From Pectobacterium polonicum (GTDB lineage Bacteria; Pseudomonadota; Gammaproteobacteria; Enterobacterales; Enterobacteriaceae), in assembly GCF_005497185.1 (NCBI RefSeq), contig NZ_RJTN01000012.1, positions 1-64,000 of the forward strand: DNA of 64,000 nucleotides. Reading direction: 5' to 3'. The position numbers and the translations under genes are program-made. Positions 50,093 through 62,964 of this stretch are shown piece by piece. The stretch's first letter is position 1. Each line of letters begins with the position of its first letter. The notes beneath the pieces were generated by a model that was not told the DNA's origin, did no database searches, and saw nothing but the letters and a program-made list of their open reading frames with translations.

Positions 50093-52948
50093 ATGTCGAT
50101 ACTTCCTTTGCCTGCTTTACCTGCGCTTCTGACGGAACACTCTCAGCGTGCGCTATCGCGTTTGCAGGAAGCCGCACCTGATGAACCGATAACGGACAGC
50201 GATGCCGCTGTTTTGGCATTGAGCGATTTTGTCAGCGATGCGCTTGCGTTGCATCCTGACTGGTGGCAAGGGATTCATCAACAACCGCCGCAGCCTGAAG
50301 AGTGGCAGCACTACGCCGACTGGCTGAGTCACGCATTGGCCGATGTTAACGACGAAAATGCGTTGATGGCGGCATTGCGTCGGTTTCGTCGCCATATGCT
50401 GACGCGCATTGCGTGGTCACAGGCGCTGCAAACCAGCACCACCGAACACACGCTGCGTCAGTTGAGTGAACTGGCCGAAGTGGTGATTGTGGCGGCCAGA
50501 AGCTGGCTGTATCAAGCCTGTTGTCGCGAGTGGGGGACGCCTTGCAATGCGCAGGGCGTAGCTCAGCCTCTGCTGATTCTTGGCATGGGAAAATTGGGTG
50601 GAGGAGAGCTCAATTTCTCTTCGGATATCGATCTCATCTTCGTCTATCCCGAAAATGGTCATACGCAAGGCGGACGGCGTGAACTGGATAATGCACAGTT
50701 CTTCACGCGTCTGGGGCAGCGGCTCATCAAGGTGTTGGATCAACCGACTGTCGATGGTTTTGTTTACCGTGTGGATATGCGGCTACGCCCTTTTGGCGAC
50801 AGCGGGCCACTGGTACTCAGCTTTGCCGCGATGGAAGATTATTATCAGGAACAGGGCCGCGACTGGGAACGTTACGCGATGGTCAAAGCGCGCCTGATGG
50901 GCGGAATGGACGATGCTTACAGTCAGGAACTGCGTAGTACGCTGAAGCCCTTCGTTTTCCGTCGCTATATTGATTTCAGCGTGATCCAATCGCTGCGAAA
51001 TATGAAGAGCATGATTGCCCGTGAAGTGCGTCGCCGGGATTTGCGCAACAACATCAAGCTGGGGGCGGGAGGGATTCGTGAAATCGAATTTATCACGCAG
51101 GTTTTCCAACTGATTCGCGGCGGGCGTGAACCAGGGTTACAGGGACGATCGTTGCTGCCTACGCTCCATCATGTGGGGGCTCTGGGGTTATTAACGCCAC
51201 AACAGGTACTCGATCTCAGTCGCGCTTACCTGTTTCTGCGCCGTCTGGAGAACCTGTTGCAGGCGATTGCCGATGAGCAGACGCAAACGCTGCCGGGCGA
51301 TGAACTCAACCAGCAACGGCTGGCATGGGGAATGGGTTTCGAAAACTGGGACGTACTGCAATCCATGCTGGCACAGCATATGCAGGCGGTGCGGAACGTA
51401 TTTGATGAGCTGATCGGCGATGATGCACCAGACAATAACGATATCCCCGAACATAGCAGCTACAGCAGCCTATGGCAGGATACGCTGGATGATGGTGAAC
51501 TGGCTCCGCTAACGCCGCATCTTACGGAAACCGTGCGTGAGAAGCTGATGCGGGCGATTGTGGAATTCCGTCACGATGTGGCGAAACGCACAATCGGGCC
51601 GCGCGGGCGGGATGTGCTGGATCAACTCATGCCGTGTTTGCTAGCGGAAGTGTGCGCTCGACAGGAGGCGGATACGGTGTTGTCTCGTTTGACCCCGTTA
51701 CTGCTGGGGATCGTCACACGCACCACCTATCTTGAGCTGTTGCTGGAATCTCGTGCTGCTCTGGCTCAGTTGATTCGCCTGTGTGCGGCGTCGCCGATGG
51801 TTGCCAGCCAACTGGCGCGCTATCCCCTTCTGTTGGATGAATTACTTGATGCCTCAACGCTGTATCAGCCGACGGCACCGGGCGCGTACTCTGATGAGCT
51901 GCGTCAGTATTTGATGCGTGTTCCTGAGGATGATGAAGAACAACAACTGGAGGCCGTGCGCCAGTTTAAACAGTCACAGCAGTTGCGTATCGCCGCAGGG
52001 GATATCGGCGGCGTCCTACCGGTGATGAAAGTGAGCGATCACTTAACGTATCTGGCGGAAGCGATTATCGCGGCAGTGGTTCAGCAGGCATGGGGACAGA
52101 TGGTAGCGCGCTACGGTCAGCCATCCCATTTGCAACACCGCGAAGGGCGAGGGTTCGCCGTCATTGCCTATGGCAAGCTTGGCGGCTGGGAACTGGGGTA
52201 TAGCTCCGATTTGGATCTGGTCTTCCTCTTGGATTGTCCGTCTGACGTGATGACGGAGGGGGAACGCAGTATTGATGGTCGCCAGTTTTACCTGCGCCTC
52301 GCACAGCGTGTAATGCATCTGTTTAGTACTAGGACGTCATCAGGCATTTTGTATGAAGTGGATGCTCGGCTGCGTCCATCGGGCGCGGCAGGCATGTTGG
52401 TGAGCACGGTGGAAGCGTTTGATGATTATCAGCGCAACGAGGCGTGGACGTGGGAACATCAGGCGCTGGTGCGTGCGCGTATGGTGTATGGCGAAAGCGG
52501 TGTGCAGCAGACCTTTGAGTCTATTCGCCGTCGTATTCTCTGCGCTGAGCGTGACGCGGATACTCTGCGAACCGAAGTGCGCGAAATGCGGGAAAAAATG
52601 CGTCAGCATCTGGCGAACAAAGATAAAACGCTTTTTGACATCAAAACGGATGCGGGCGGCATTACGGACATTGAATTTATCGCCCAGTATTTGGTACTGC
52701 GCTACGCCGCTCAGGAGCCGCGTTTGACCCGTTGGTCAGACAATGTACGAATTCTGGAACTGATGGCGCAGTATGGCGTGATGGAAGAGAGCGAAGCTAA
52801 CGCGCTCAAGCTGGCCTATGTCACCATGCGCAATGAACTGCACCATCTGGCCTTGCAGGAGCTGTCCGGCCGTGTCAGCCAGGAGCGGTTTGTTGCGGAG
52901 CGGGAGCAGGTGCTGGTGAGTTGGAATAAGTGGTTAGTGGGAGCGTAA
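50093..52948 (+). CDS. glnE: Bifunctional glutamine synthetase adenylyltransferase/deadenylase GlnE
   Basis: 951 residues, two nucleotidyltransferase domains in tandem. The first (deadenylase) carries [23 protein letters not shown]; the second (adenylyltransferase) carries [23 protein letters not shown], each with the G-S/T-x9-DxD pattern. It attaches or removes AMP on glutamine synthetase in answer to PII and glutamine. The ygiF-glnE-hldE order is that of E. coli. Start ATG at 50093 has AAGGGA upstream. Confidence 0.97.
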   Translation: MSILPLPALPALLTEHSQRALSRLQEAAPDEPITDSDAAVLALSDFVSDALALHPDWWQGIHQQPPQPEEWQHYADWLSHALADVNDENALMAALRRFRRHMLTRIAWSQALQTSTTEHTLRQLSELAEVVIVAARSWLYQACCREWGTPCNAQGVAQPLLILGMGKLGGGELNFSSDIDLIFVYPENGHTQGGRRELDNAQFFTRLGQRLIKVLDQPTVDGFVYRVDMRLRPFGDSGPLVLSFAAMEDYYQEQGRDWERYAMVKARLMGGMDDAYSQELRSTLKPFVFRRYIDFSVIQSLRNMKSMIAREVRRRDLRNNIKLGAGGIREIEFITQVFQLIRGGREPGLQGRSLLPTLHHVGALGLLTPQQVLDLSRAYLFLRRLENLLQAIADEQTQTLPGDELNQQRLAWGMGFENWDVLQSMLAQHMQAVRNVFDELIGDDAPDNNDIPEHSSYSSLWQDTLDDGELAPLTPHLTETVREKLMRAIVEFRHDVAKRTIGPRGRDVLDQLMPCLLAEVCARQEADTVLSRLTPLLLGIVTRTTYLELLLESRAALAQLIRLCAASPMVASQLARYPLLLDELLDASTLYQPTAPGAYSDELRQYLMRVPEDDEEQQLEAVRQFKQSQQLRIAAGDIGGVLPVMKVSDHLTYLAEAIIAAVVQQAWGQMVARYGQPSHLQHREGRGFAVIAYGKLGGWELGYSSDLDLVFLLDCPSDVMTEGERSIDGRQFYLRLAQRVMHLFSTRTSSGILYEVDARLRPSGAAGMLVSTVEAFDDYQRNEAWTWEHQALVRARMVYGESGVQQTFESIRRRILCAERDADTLRTEVREMREKMRQHLANKDKTLFDIKTDAGGITDIEFIAQYLVLRYAAQEPRLTRWSDNVRILELMAQYGVMEESEANALKLAYVTMRNELHHLALQELSGRVSQERFVAEREQVLVSWNKWLVGA

Positions 52949-53062
52949 TTATCTCAATATATGTGGTCAAACGCTCAGCGAAGAGCCGCGCCGCAGTGAC
53001 GTGTAATGATCGTGCCTATGATATTATTACGCGCATTATGCGAAATAAGCCTGGAGTAGAGG

Positions 53063-54499
53063 ATGAAAGTGACGCTGCCTGATTTCCGTCAAGCGGGTGT
53101 GTTAGTGGTGGGTGATGTCATGCTGGATCGTTACTGGTATGGCCCTACCAGCCGAATTTCACCAGAGGCACCGGTGCCTGTGGTAAAAGTTGATACGATC
53201 GAAGAGCGCCCAGGTGGGGCGGCGAACGTTGCAATGAACATCGCCGCATTGGGGGCTGGCTCGCGTCTGGTGGGATTAACGGGAATTGATGATGCTGCAC
53301 GTGCACTGAATGCCAAACTGGCTGAAGTGAATGTGAAATGTGACTTTGTTTCTGTTCCCACGCATCCAACTATCACCAAGCTGCGCGTGCTGTCTCGTAA
53401 TCAACAGTTGATCAGGCTGGATTTCGAAGAGGGCTTCGAGGGGATCGATCCTCAGCCGATCATCGAGCGTATTCAACTGGCGTTACCCAAAATTGGTGCG
53501 CTGGTGCTGTCTGACTACGCGAAAGGTGCGTTGGCGCATGTGCAAGCCATGATTCAGACGGCAAAAGCGGCTGGCGTTCCGGTGCTGATCGACCCGAAAG
53601 GCACCGATTTTTCCCGTTACCGTGGTGCGACGCTGCTGACGCCGAATTTGTCTGAGTTTGAAGCCGTTGCAGGGCGCAGTAAAACGGAAGAAGAACTGGT
53701 CGAACGCGGTATGCAGGTGGTGGCGGACTACGATCTGTCTGCCTTGCTGATCACCCGCTCCGAGCAAGGGATGACGCTGCTACAGCCAGGTAAAGCACCG
53801 TTGCATTTGCCGACGCAGGCGCAGGAAGTGTATGACGTGACCGGTGCAGGCGATACCGTAATCGGTGTGCTGGCCGCTGCGCTGGCGGCGGGTAACCCGC
53901 TGGAAGAAGCCTGTTTCCTGGCGAATGCCGCCGCTGGCGTTGTCGTTGGCAAGTTGGGAACGTCTACCGTTACGCCGATTGAATTGGAAAATGCTATCCG
54001 CGGCCGCGCCGAAACTGGATTTGGTGTGATGACCGAAGAACAGCTGAAACATGCCGTTGAACTGGCGCGTCAGCGTGGCGAAAAGATTGTGATGACTAAC
54101 GGCTGCTTCGATATTCTGCACGCCGGGCATGTATCTTATCTGGCAAACGCTCGCAAGCTTGGCGACCGGTTAATCGTTGCGGTAAACAGCGATGCATCCA
54201 CCAAGCGGCTGAAAGGACCAACGCGACCCGTCAACCCGCTGCCGCAGCGGATGATCGTGCTAGGCGCATTGGAGGCTGTCGATTGGGTTGTGCCGTTTGA
54301 AGAAGATACGCCACAGCGCCTGATTGCGAGCATCCTGCCGGATATTCTGGTGAAAGGCGGAGATTACCAGCCACATGAAATCGCCGGTAGTGAAGAGGTC
54401 TGGGCCAACGGCGGTGAAGTGAAGGTCTTGAATTTTGAGGACGGTTGCTCCACGACAAATATCATCAACACGATTAAAGCCAGCACGTCTAAACCTTAA
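53063..54499 (+). CDS. hldE: Bifunctional heptose-7-phosphate kinase/1-phosphate adenylyltransferase HldE
   Basis: 478 residues. N-terminal ribokinase-like domain: [44 protein letters not shown] and [11 protein letters not shown] with the catalytic Asp. C-terminal nucleotidyltransferase domain from about 345: [24 protein letters not shown] (HxGH) and [11 protein letters not shown]. Makes ADP-heptose for the LPS inner core; its intermediates are known innate-immune signals in animals. Third gene after ygiF and glnE. Confidence 0.97.
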   Translation: MKVTLPDFRQAGVLVVGDVMLDRYWYGPTSRISPEAPVPVVKVDTIEERPGGAANVAMNIAALGAGSRLVGLTGIDDAARALNAKLAEVNVKCDFVSVPTHPTITKLRVLSRNQQLIRLDFEEGFEGIDPQPIIERIQLALPKIGALVLSDYAKGALAHVQAMIQTAKAAGVPVLIDPKGTDFSRYRGATLLTPNLSEFEAVAGRSKTEEELVERGMQVVADYDLSALLITRSEQGMTLLQPGKAPLHLPTQAQEVYDVTGAGDTVIGVLAAALAAGNPLEEACFLANAAAGVVVGKLGTSTVTPIELENAIRGRAETGFGVMTEEQLKHAVELARQRGEKIVMTNGCFDILHAGHVSYLANARKLGDRLIVAVNSDASTKRLKGPTRPVNPLPQRMIVLGALEAVDWVVPFEEDTPQRLIASILPDILVKGGDYQPHEIAGSEEVWANGGEVKVLNFEDGCSTTNIINTIKASTSKP

Positions 54500-54555
54500 A
54501 CGGAACAAAACTGACGGTGCTCAAACGATTTCTGCGCCGTTCAGTCCGCAAACTA

Positions 54556-54592
54556 ATGATTCTCGCTTTGATACACCACGGGCGAGAATCAT
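54556..54592. other. Hairpin between hldE and ligA
   Basis: ATGATTCTCGC and GCGAGAATCAT, perfect 11-bp arms around a 15-nt loop, 57 bp after hldE. The run AAAAATC after it is not a plus-strand T-run. It marks the join between the glnE-hldE block and ligA-ypeB. Confidence 0.5.
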
Positions 54593-54603
54593 AAAAATCA
54601 TAA

Positions 54604-56691
<2,088 letters not shown>

Positions 56692-56695
56692 ACGG

Positions 56696-56917
56696 ATGGA
56701 AAAAGAAGACCTGATAGACATTGCCACGATGCAGATGCCCTTTGGCAAATATAAGGGGCGGGTGCTGATTGATTTACCGGAAGAGTACCTGCTGTGGTTC
56801 TCCCGCAAGGATGAATTTCCTAACGGTCGCTTAGGAGAATTGATGCAAATTACGCTGGCAATCAAGATAGAGGGTCTGCAAGGGTTGGTAACACCGCTGA
56901 AGCGGCCCCGTTCCTGA
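56696..56917 (+). CDS. ypeB: YpeB, DUF3820 family protein
   Basis: 73 residues. The DUF3820 core MPFGKYKGRVLIDLPEEYLLWFSRK and FPNGRLGELMQITLAIKIEGL is present. Function unknown; it belongs to the small exonuclease-associated fold seen in YpeB-like proteins and in cytoplasmic domains of some phage nucleases, but without evidence of activity. Begins 4 bp after the ligA stop, a conserved pair. Followed by a terminator. Confidence 0.9.
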   Translation: MEKEDLIDIATMQMPFGKYKGRVLIDLPEEYLLWFSRKDEFPNGRLGELMQITLAIKIEGLQGLVTPLKRPRS

Positions 56918-56949
56918 CTATCCATTTCCTGCGGTAACTTCTGATGAAA

Positions 56950-56978
56950 AAAAGGTCGCTTCAATTAAGCGACCTTTT
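56950..56978. terminator. Bidirectional terminator after ypeB
   Basis: AAAAGGTCGCTT-CAATT-AAGCGACCTTTT, a 12-bp stem flanked by A and T runs between ypeB and the convergent FlxA-like gene. Confidence 0.93.
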
Positions 56979-57010
56979 ACCTTTACCGGCTACCCCATCC
57001 CTGACGCGGA

Positions 57011-57367
57011 CTAGACGTAGATATTAATCTGGTTATCTGCTGTCGGGCGGTTAACGCCTTCTTGTTTAGCACTTTGAACCGAAGATGTGGAATCAGACTG
57101 CTGTTCTGATTTTTCACTCTGCAAGCGGGCAATTTGTGCCTGTAACGCCTGGATCTGTGCTTGAATGGCCTGCTGTTGTTGTTCGATCAGTTTACGTTCA
57201 TCATCGCTTTCTGCGCTGGAAGCTGATTCGGTCAGCTTACTCGCCTGTTTGGTGAGCGCCTGGACCTGCTTGGTAAGCTGCGCGATCTGTTGTTCTGACG
57301 TGCTGCTGCTTTTACTGCTGCTTGCGGTTGTTGTCGATACGCTAATACTGCTGATTGTGTTTGACAT
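57011..57367 (-). CDS. FlxA-like coiled-coil protein (first of a tandem pair)
   Basis: 118 residues. A Ser/Thr-rich N-terminus (SVSTTTASSSKSSSTSEQQ) precedes a continuous heptad-pattern coiled coil from about residue 28 to 85 (IAQLTKQVQALTKQASKLTE, RKLIEQQQQAIQAQIQALQA, QIARLQSEKSEQQ), then a Ser/Gln-rich linker and the tail INIYV. It matches the FlxA-like family; E. coli flxA is FliA-controlled and has no known function. The ATG at 57367 has AGGAGG. A 7-bp inverted repeat (57387-57407) lies upstream and a weak FliA-like -10 (GCCGATAT at 57421-57428) beyond it. No signal peptide. Confidence 0.8.
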   Translation of the reverse strand: MSNTISSISVSTTTASSSKSSSTSEQQIAQLTKQVQALTKQASKLTESASSAESDDERKLIEQQQQAIQAQIQALQAQIARLQSEKSEQQSDSTSSVQSAKQEGVNRPTADNQINIYV

Positions 57368-57386
57368 CTTCCCTCCTGAAAATATG

Positions 57387-57407
57387 CCTAATACCCGAAT
57401 TATTAGG
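57387..57407 (-). promoter_or_regulatory. Inverted repeat in the leader of the first FlxA-like gene
   Basis: CCTAATA-CCCGAAT-TATTAGG, perfect 7-bp arms just before the ribosome site. It could be an operator or an mRNA hairpin. Confidence 0.35.
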
Positions 57408-57564
57408 GGTACAAGCCCTTATATCGGCAATTTAAACACTTTCTCGAAGGTGACATTGTTGGCAATGAAACATGAAAGACTCACTTTCCTGATAGCTAAT
57501 GTAACAAAATATATCTACCAGGAAAGGGAGAGAAAAAAGGGGGGGAATACGTCAGAGATTGCGA

Positions 57565-57981
57565 TCAGACGTAGATATCAACGCCGCCTTTTTTTCCTTT
57601 ATTTTCTACAGGTTGTGATGTGTTGTCTGACGCCGCGCTAAGCGCTTTCTTTTCTGCTTCTTCTTTTTGGATGCGGGCAATTTCGGCATAGAGTGCTTGT
57701 ATTTGCGCCTGGATCATCTGCTGCTGCTGTTTGATGAGTTTGCGTTCATCTTCACTTGTCGCATTGGTGGCTGACTCACCCAACTCTTTTAGCTTTTTAG
57801 TTAGCTGTTGGATTTGATTTTGTAATGCGGCAATCTTTTGCTGAGCCCCACTGCCACCACTTGTCGCAGCCTTACTCTCTGTAGTCGATGCAGCCTTGCT
57901 TGAGGTTGCTTTATTGGTTGTCGGAGCCACCGCGGCTTTTGACACCGTATGCATAGTAATCCGGCTGATATCGTTAGACAT
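57565..57981 (-). CDS. FlxA-like coiled-coil protein (second of a tandem pair)
   Basis: 138 residues. Same plan as its neighbour: a Thr/Ser/Ala/Lys-rich N-terminus, the coiled coil IAALQNQIQQLTKKLKELGE with the shared TSEDERKLIKQQQQMIQAQI and QALYAEIARIQKEEAE, then KGGVDIYV at the end. The DERKLI(E/K)QQQQ block and terminal IYV are conserved between the two. Paralogue by duplication, separated by about 200 bp with its own promoter. The ATG at 57981 follows AGGAGG and is preferred to the GTG at 57984. A very good sigma-28 promoter lies 35 bp upstream. Function unknown; motility-linked by regulation. Confidence 0.82.
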   Translation of the reverse strand: MSNDISRITMHTVSKAAVAPTTNKATSSKAASTTESKAATSGGSGAQQKIAALQNQIQQLTKKLKELGESATNATSEDERKLIKQQQQMIQAQIQALYAEIARIQKEEAEKKALSAASDNTSQPVENKGKKGGVDIYV

Positions 57982-58015
57982 CACTTCCTCCTGAAATAAG
58001 TCAATTCTGCGGTTA

Positions 58016-58042
58016 TTATCGGCAGTCTCGCTCTTTTCTTTA
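58016..58042 (-). promoter_or_regulatory. Sigma-28 (FliA) promoter for the second FlxA-like gene
   Basis: Minus strand TAAAGAAA-N11-GCCGATAA, matching the consensus TAAAGTTT-N11-GCCGATAA with a perfect -10 and exact spacing. The best FliA site in the window. Confidence 0.85.
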
Positions 58043-58161
58043 CGAAAAGCTTACAAATGGAATGGGTAAGGGACTGTCAGGCGTGTGTTGCAAGGAAAAG
58101 GGGGCGCTGGCAAGAGTGTTTCCTTACTCCCTTGCCAGTAATCGCGATGAGATGACGTTAA

Positions 58162-59697
58162 TTAACTACCGTACACGTTAATCGCGCTGTTTAGTCGCTT
58201 AGCCTGAAGGTTTAGCCCTTCTGCGGCATCGGTTGATTGCGTAACCATATCGGTGTTGCCCTGTGTCATTTGTTCTATCTGTGCAATCGAGGTATTGATC
58301 AGGCCCAATGCGGAAGTCTGCTCATGCGTTGCATTGCTGATCTCTTTGATCATGGTAGAAACCTGGAATACTTCATCAACGATGTCGCTGATATGTTTAC
58401 CCGCGGTTTCTACCATTGTGCTGCCCTGTTTCACACTTTCAACGTTGGCATCGATCAGGGTTTTGATTTCTTTGGCCGCAGAAGCGGAGTGCTGCGCCAG
58501 ATTGCGGACTTCGGCGGCGACCACGGCAAACCCTCGCCCTTGCACGCCAGCGCGAGCGGCTTCAACGGCGGCATTCAACGCGAGGATATTGGTCTGGAAC
58601 GCAATGCTGTCTATTACACCAATAATATCGACGATCTTATCGCTGGCGCTGGAAATGGAATCCATCATGCCGATGGTTTCCTTCATGATATTGCCACCTT
58701 TAAGCGCGGTACTGCTGGCCGCTTCTGCCATTACTGTCGCCTGTGCCGCCGTTTCTGCACTCTGCTGCACCGCAACGGTAATTTCCTCAATGGCAGCGGC
58801 GGTTTGTTGCAGATTTGCCGATGTTTCTTCTGTGCGGCTATTCAAGTCGACATTGTTTTCCGCCAATTTACGGCTGACATTCGTGATGCCGTTAACTTGC
58901 GTACTGACGTCATCGACAAGCGAATGCAGATTCAGGCCAAACTGGTTAACTGAACGTAGCAGTAAGCCAATTTCGTCTACCCGATTGAGGTGGATATGTT
59001 TTACTTTACGGCCTGATACCACATGCTGCGCCTGTTTGAGTATCATCCTGATTGGCTGTGCAATTTGCTGCTGCAAAAACTGATCCATGATGACGATGAG
59101 TAGTAATGTCAGCGCCAACAGCCACAGGGGATTCATGCCACTGAAAGCAAGTAATGCGGGAATAAGCCCTGCTGCCAATACCGCGGCACGCAAGCGCCAG
59201 CGGACTGATAATTTCTGCAAAAGCGACAGCGGAGAGAAAAGCCCGGTGCGAACCACCAATCCTTTGTAGAATTTACGGCTACCTGCCTGCTTTTTCTGCA
59301 CGGCGCTGTACAACATTTCGGCCGCTTTTATTTCTTCGGCGCTGGGCGTGTTACGTACCGAAATATAGCCTGCGAGCTGCTCTTGCTGGTAGACCGGCGT
59401 AACGTTGGCGCGAACCCAATAGTGGTCACCGTTGTTACGACGGTTTTTCACTAATCCGGTCCAGCTATCGCCTTGTTTCAATGTAGACCACATGTCGGCA
59501 TAGGCTTCTACCGGCATGTCGGGATGGCGCACAATATTGTGCGGCTGGTTGATGAGCTGCTCTTCGGAAAAACCGCTAACCGTAATGAAGGCAGAGTTGG
59601 CATAGGTAATGTGGCTGTGAATATTTGTCGTGGACATCAATATGGTGTCCATGTCTAACAGATACTCCTGCTGTGTAACAGGTGTATTCAATCTCAT
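58162..59697 (-). CDS. Aer-type chemoreceptor with N-terminal PAS domain
   Basis: 511 residues. It begins with a PAS domain (TTNIHSHITYANSAFITVSGFSEEQLINQPHNIVRHPDMP and WTGLVKNRRNNGDHYWVRANVTPV), the hallmark of FAD-binding aerotaxis receptors, then a hydrophobic membrane segment (LRAAVLAAGLIPALLAFSGMNPLWLLALTLLLIVIMDQ, about 165-205), HAMP, and the signalling helices with [18 protein letters not shown]. There is no large periplasmic domain. Expected to sense redox or oxygen state from inside the cell. It lies next to the FlxA-like pair. No clear FliA site was found upstream. The gap 59698-59986 has no gene seen. Confidence 0.92.
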   Translation of the reverse strand: MRLNTPVTQQEYLLDMDTILMSTTNIHSHITYANSAFITVSGFSEEQLINQPHNIVRHPDMPVEAYADMWSTLKQGDSWTGLVKNRRNNGDHYWVRANVTPVYQQEQLAGYISVRNTPSAEEIKAAEMLYSAVQKKQAGSRKFYKGLVVRTGLFSPLSLLQKLSVRWRLRAAVLAAGLIPALLAFSGMNPLWLLALTLLLIVIMDQFLQQQIAQPIRMILKQAQHVVSGRKVKHIHLNRVDEIGLLLRSVNQFGLNLHSLVDDVSTQVNGITNVSRKLAENNVDLNSRTEETSANLQQTAAAIEEITVAVQQSAETAAQATVMAEAASSTALKGGNIMKETIGMMDSISSASDKIVDIIGVIDSIAFQTNILALNAAVEAARAGVQGRGFAVVAAEVRNLAQHSASAAKEIKTLIDANVESVKQGSTMVETAGKHISDIVDEVFQVSTMIKEISNATHEQTSALGLINTSIAQIEQMTQGNTDMVTQSTDAAEGLNLQAKRLNSAINVYGS

Positions 59698-59986
59698 TAG
59701 AAACCCCGGCGTACGTATCCCGCTCAGTTTCCAGGCTCAGCCATGCCGGCCGCTTTTCTCGCCTCAGCGGTTCTGGCTATTCCAGAGGCTAAGACGTTGC
59801 AAGGCTGCCGCGTGGCGATACTGTGAAATCTGTCAGGCATATTGCTGTGTAAATATTCAAGTTATTCAAATAGGTATACTGAAATTTTTTGGGTGGTTTA
59901 CTCGCTTATATAAAATAATGCCAGTCACTATTTATAATGAGCGGGCTATTAACCCTATATTGTGCGTGATGGAGATTTTGTAACTG

Positions 59987-60187
59987 TATCCGTCATACTT
60001 CAAGTTGCATGTGCGTTGGCTGCGCTACTCGGTCCACTTACGTGAACTCCGCCCTGCTGGGGCCGCTGCAAGCAGCGTTCAAACCTACCTCTGGCAGATT
60101 TATCAGTCACCCGAATCACTTACTCAAGTAAGCTCATCGGACTTCTTTTCTTGCCGCCTGCCTGAAACTCGAATTATTTAGGATATA
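59987..60187. repeat. ERIC-type repeat, intermediate form
   Basis: About 200 bp, starting TATCCGTCATACTTCAAG and ending ACTCGAATTATTTAGGATAT. Compared with the copy at 45323 it has an extra internal module of about 75 bp (GGGGCCGCTGCAAGCAGCG...), shared in part with the third copy. The AT-rich stretch 60188-60516 between this and the next copy shows no gene. Confidence 0.82.
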
Positions 60188-60516
60188 TATATTTGTAACA
60201 AATATTTCATCAGTGTTAGCACGCTTTTTCAGCAAGCGTAAATTTATGATGAGGATGATTACCTGTCAATTGATTCATTTTATTGGCAATAAATAATTAG
60301 AGAAAAAATGATGAATAATAGGGGAGTAGAACATAGAATTTTTACGTGAAATGTGTTCTATATAAACATTGTTTCTGATTAAGAATAATCACTTGTTAAT
60401 TTTTTTATATTGTTTCATTGCATCAATGAAATGAAATGTTGCTGCATTGCTATTTGTTATTCTTTTTCTCCGTTTTTTCACCTTCTCATTAAAGCGGAAT
60501 TTATTGCAGATCAAAT

Positions 60517-60784
60517 ATACCCGTCATACTTCAAGCTGCTTGTGCGTTGGCTGCCCTTGTTACTCGGCTCATCCATGAGCCTCGCCCCGTTGGGGCCGCT
60601 GCAAGCAACGTTCAAATCTGCTCCCGGCAGATTTGTCACCCCAGTCACTTACTTGAGTAAGCTCCTGAGGACTCGCTCGGTTGCCGCGTTACAAGGCCAT
60701 AAATGGGCCTTGCCCTAAAGGGTCAACGCAGAGCGTTGTTCAAAACGCTAACGTTTTGTCACGCAACTCGAATTATTTAGGGGA
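60517..60784. repeat. ERIC-type repeat, long form
   Basis: About 268 bp, the largest of three. It contains the ERIC core almost exactly (CAGTCACTTACTTGAGTAAG, then CTCCTGAGG), the internal module of the second copy and a further 60-70-bp module (GTTACAAGGCCATAAATGGG... through GTTTTGTCACGCAACTCG) absent from the other two. Ends in CTCGAATTATTTAGGGGAT. Confidence 0.82.
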
Positions 60785-60793
60785 TAACGCCAT

Positions 60794-60824
60794 CCGCAGG
60801 CCGGAGAATGACTCTGGCCTGCGG
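60794..60824 (-). terminator. Hairpin downstream of garD
   Basis: CCGCAGGCC / GGCCTGCGG, 9-bp perfect stem, extended by GAG/CTC pairing toward the loop, 10 bp past the garD stop. No T-run. Confidence 0.5.
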
Positions 60825-60834
60825 GGAAAGATAA

Positions 60835-62409
60835 TCAGGTTACCGGTGCTGGGTTGAAAACGGCCAAGGCGTTATGAAGTCCCCATTGATCGGACCAGGT
60901 TTTTTTCCTGCCGCTGGCGATATCCAAAATGAAATGGAAAAGCTGCCAGCCGACGTCTTCAATTGTGGCTTCTCCGGTCGCAATCGTACCCGCGTCAATG
61001 TCCATCAGATCGTGCCAGCGGTTTGCCAATGCGGTTCGGGTTGCCATTTTGATCACGGGTACGGCCAGCAGACCATAGGGTGTACCGCGGCCGGTGGTAA
61101 AGACCTGTACGGTGATGCCAGAAGCGAGCTGCTGTGTGCCACAGACAAAGTCGCTGGCTGGCGTTGCTGCGTAAATCAACCCGCGTTTGGTGGGGCGTTG
61201 ACCGGGAGACAGGACTTCGACAATTGCACTGGTGCCTGATTTAGCGATAGAACCAAGCGCTTTTTCCACCACGTTTGCGAGGCCACCTTTTTTGTTGCCC
61301 GGCGATGGGTTGGCGCTACGGTCGGTCTGACCGCTGTCGAGATAATTATCGTACCAGGCCATCTCTTCCAGCAGACGTTTACCCACGTCTTCATTGATGA
61401 CGCGTGGCGTTAACAGATGAATGGCGTCGCGTACTTCGGTTACTTCAGAGAACATGACGGTTGCGCCGCAGCGTACCAGCAGGTCGGATGCAAAACCAAC
61501 GGCCGGATTAGCGGTGACGCCAGAAAAAGCATCGCTGCCGCCACACTGCATGCCGACAACCAATTCTGATGCCGGGCAGGTTTCACGCTGGCGTTTGTTC
61601 AATCGTTGCAGGTGCTTGTCTGCCATCGTCAGAATGTCATCCACCATCGATCGGAAACCAACGTGGTGTTCATCCTGCAAGCGGACAATACTGGTGTCAT
61701 CAAGGGAGATTGCCTGCACATCCGGCGTCCCTTCCAGCAGGCGTTCCGGCTGTAATTTTTCACAGCCCAGACCCACCACCAGTATTTCGCCGCCAAAATT
61801 TGGGTTCAGTGCCAGATTGTGAATGGTGCGGATGGGAACCACTGCGGCAGGGGCATTAATTGCTACGCCACAGCCATAGAGGTGATTGAGTGCGACCACG
61901 CCATCGACGTTGGGATATCTCGGTAATAAATCGCGTTCGATAATTTTGACCACATAGTCCACTACGCCTGCGACGCAATGCACGCTGGTGGTAATGCCTA
62001 ACAGGTTTTTCGTACCTACGCTGCCATCGGCGTTGCGGTAACCTTCAAAGGTGTAGCCTTCCAGAGGGGGAAGCGCGGGGGGGATTTTGGTTGCCAGCGG
62101 CAGGGTTTCTAGCGCAGGAGCCTGAGGCAATTCGACCAGGGATTCATCAATCCAGCTTCCCTGGGCAATATCGCGCAGTGCATACCCGATAATTTCGCCA
62201 TAGCGGATGATTGCACCTGCTTTGGCGATATCAACAAGGGCAACTTTGTGCCCCTGTGGAACATGCTCAATTAATTCCAGATCATCATTAAAACGGGTTC
62301 CGGCACGTAAGCCATTATTATTAACAACAATGGCAACATTATCAGAATCATGAACCTTAATATAAAGTGGCTGCTCTTGTGCAGCATTACTTTCTGATTT
62401 ATCTGACAT
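60835..62409 (-). CDS. garD: Galactarate dehydratase GarD
   Basis: 524 residues, near the E. coli length (523). N-terminal SAF domain ([23 protein letters not shown]) and the large UxaA-type dehydratase domain with [56 protein letters not shown] and [21 protein letters not shown]. Fe-dependent dehydration of galactarate to 5-dehydro-4-deoxy-glucarate. GarD rather than altronate dehydratase by the shared internal sequence with E. coli GarD. Divergent from gudP over 555 bp holding a CRP site. Galactarate is a pectin-derived acid, fitting a plant-associated life. Confidence 0.96.
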   Translation of the reverse strand: MSDKSESNAAQEQPLYIKVHDSDNVAIVVNNNGLRAGTRFNDDLELIEHVPQGHKVALVDIAKAGAIIRYGEIIGYALRDIAQGSWIDESLVELPQAPALETLPLATKIPPALPPLEGYTFEGYRNADGSVGTKNLLGITTSVHCVAGVVDYVVKIIERDLLPRYPNVDGVVALNHLYGCGVAINAPAAVVPIRTIHNLALNPNFGGEILVVGLGCEKLQPERLLEGTPDVQAISLDDTSIVRLQDEHHVGFRSMVDDILTMADKHLQRLNKRQRETCPASELVVGMQCGGSDAFSGVTANPAVGFASDLLVRCGATVMFSEVTEVRDAIHLLTPRVINEDVGKRLLEEMAWYDNYLDSGQTDRSANPSPGNKKGGLANVVEKALGSIAKSGTSAIVEVLSPGQRPTKRGLIYAATPASDFVCGTQQLASGITVQVFTTGRGTPYGLLAVPVIKMATRTALANRWHDLMDIDAGTIATGEATIEDVGWQLFHFILDIASGRKKTWSDQWGLHNALAVFNPAPVT

Positions 62410-62578
62410 GATGCAAGCCTTTATTATTGGTTTATCAGAAACGCAGTAGTCACTATTACCACGCTATTACTTCATTGCTCGCTAATGAGTATACGTGAGG
62501 TTCTCTTCTCGTACATTATGCAATTGACCTAAGCCGGCGTTTTTTGTTTCTGATTTATCAGGCTAAGTGCCAATTTTC

Positions 62579-62594
62579 GGTGAGTTTGATCACA
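62579..62594. promoter_or_regulatory. CRP-binding site between garD and gudP
   Basis: GGTGA-GTTTGA-TCACA matches the consensus TGTGA-N6-TCACA at nine of ten positions. Catabolite control of galactarate/glucarate genes is expected. A CdaR site is likely in the same region but I could not pick one out. Nothing else gene-like was seen in 62410-62964. Confidence 0.6.
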
Positions 62595-62964
62595 TTCTGC
62601 CTACACCTGGTTTCTAAGGCGGAAATGAAAATAATGTGTATGAATGTAAATAGAGAATAACGGCATTTTTCGTGAAATACCTCGCACTATATAGGGCAAG
62701 TGCACCAACATATTCCAAAGGGGATTTTTAATGTTGTGCTTTTATCTAGTGAGCACTCAGCAGGTAAAAATTATAATGTTCCTGCGAGTTGAAAATGTCA
62801 GCTAATTACTCTGAAGCTATATAGCCTGGCTATTCGCAAAAAAAAATAAAAATGGGAATTTAACTATACCCTAAATAATCCACTGATCTTCATTCTGATA
62901 ACCCTACACCGTTATCTGTTATTTGGAATGAATGAGCGAACCGCGATTGAAGCAGGAGTTCATC

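Noticed and set aside
60410-60718. 102-codon plus-strand frame
   Set aside because: It runs through the ERIC-type repeat and has no protein-like features.
62866-62880. TATACCCTAAATAAT resembles the complement of the ERIC-type repeat end
   Set aside because: Only about 13 bases match, with no second end nearby; could be chance or a scar too short to call.
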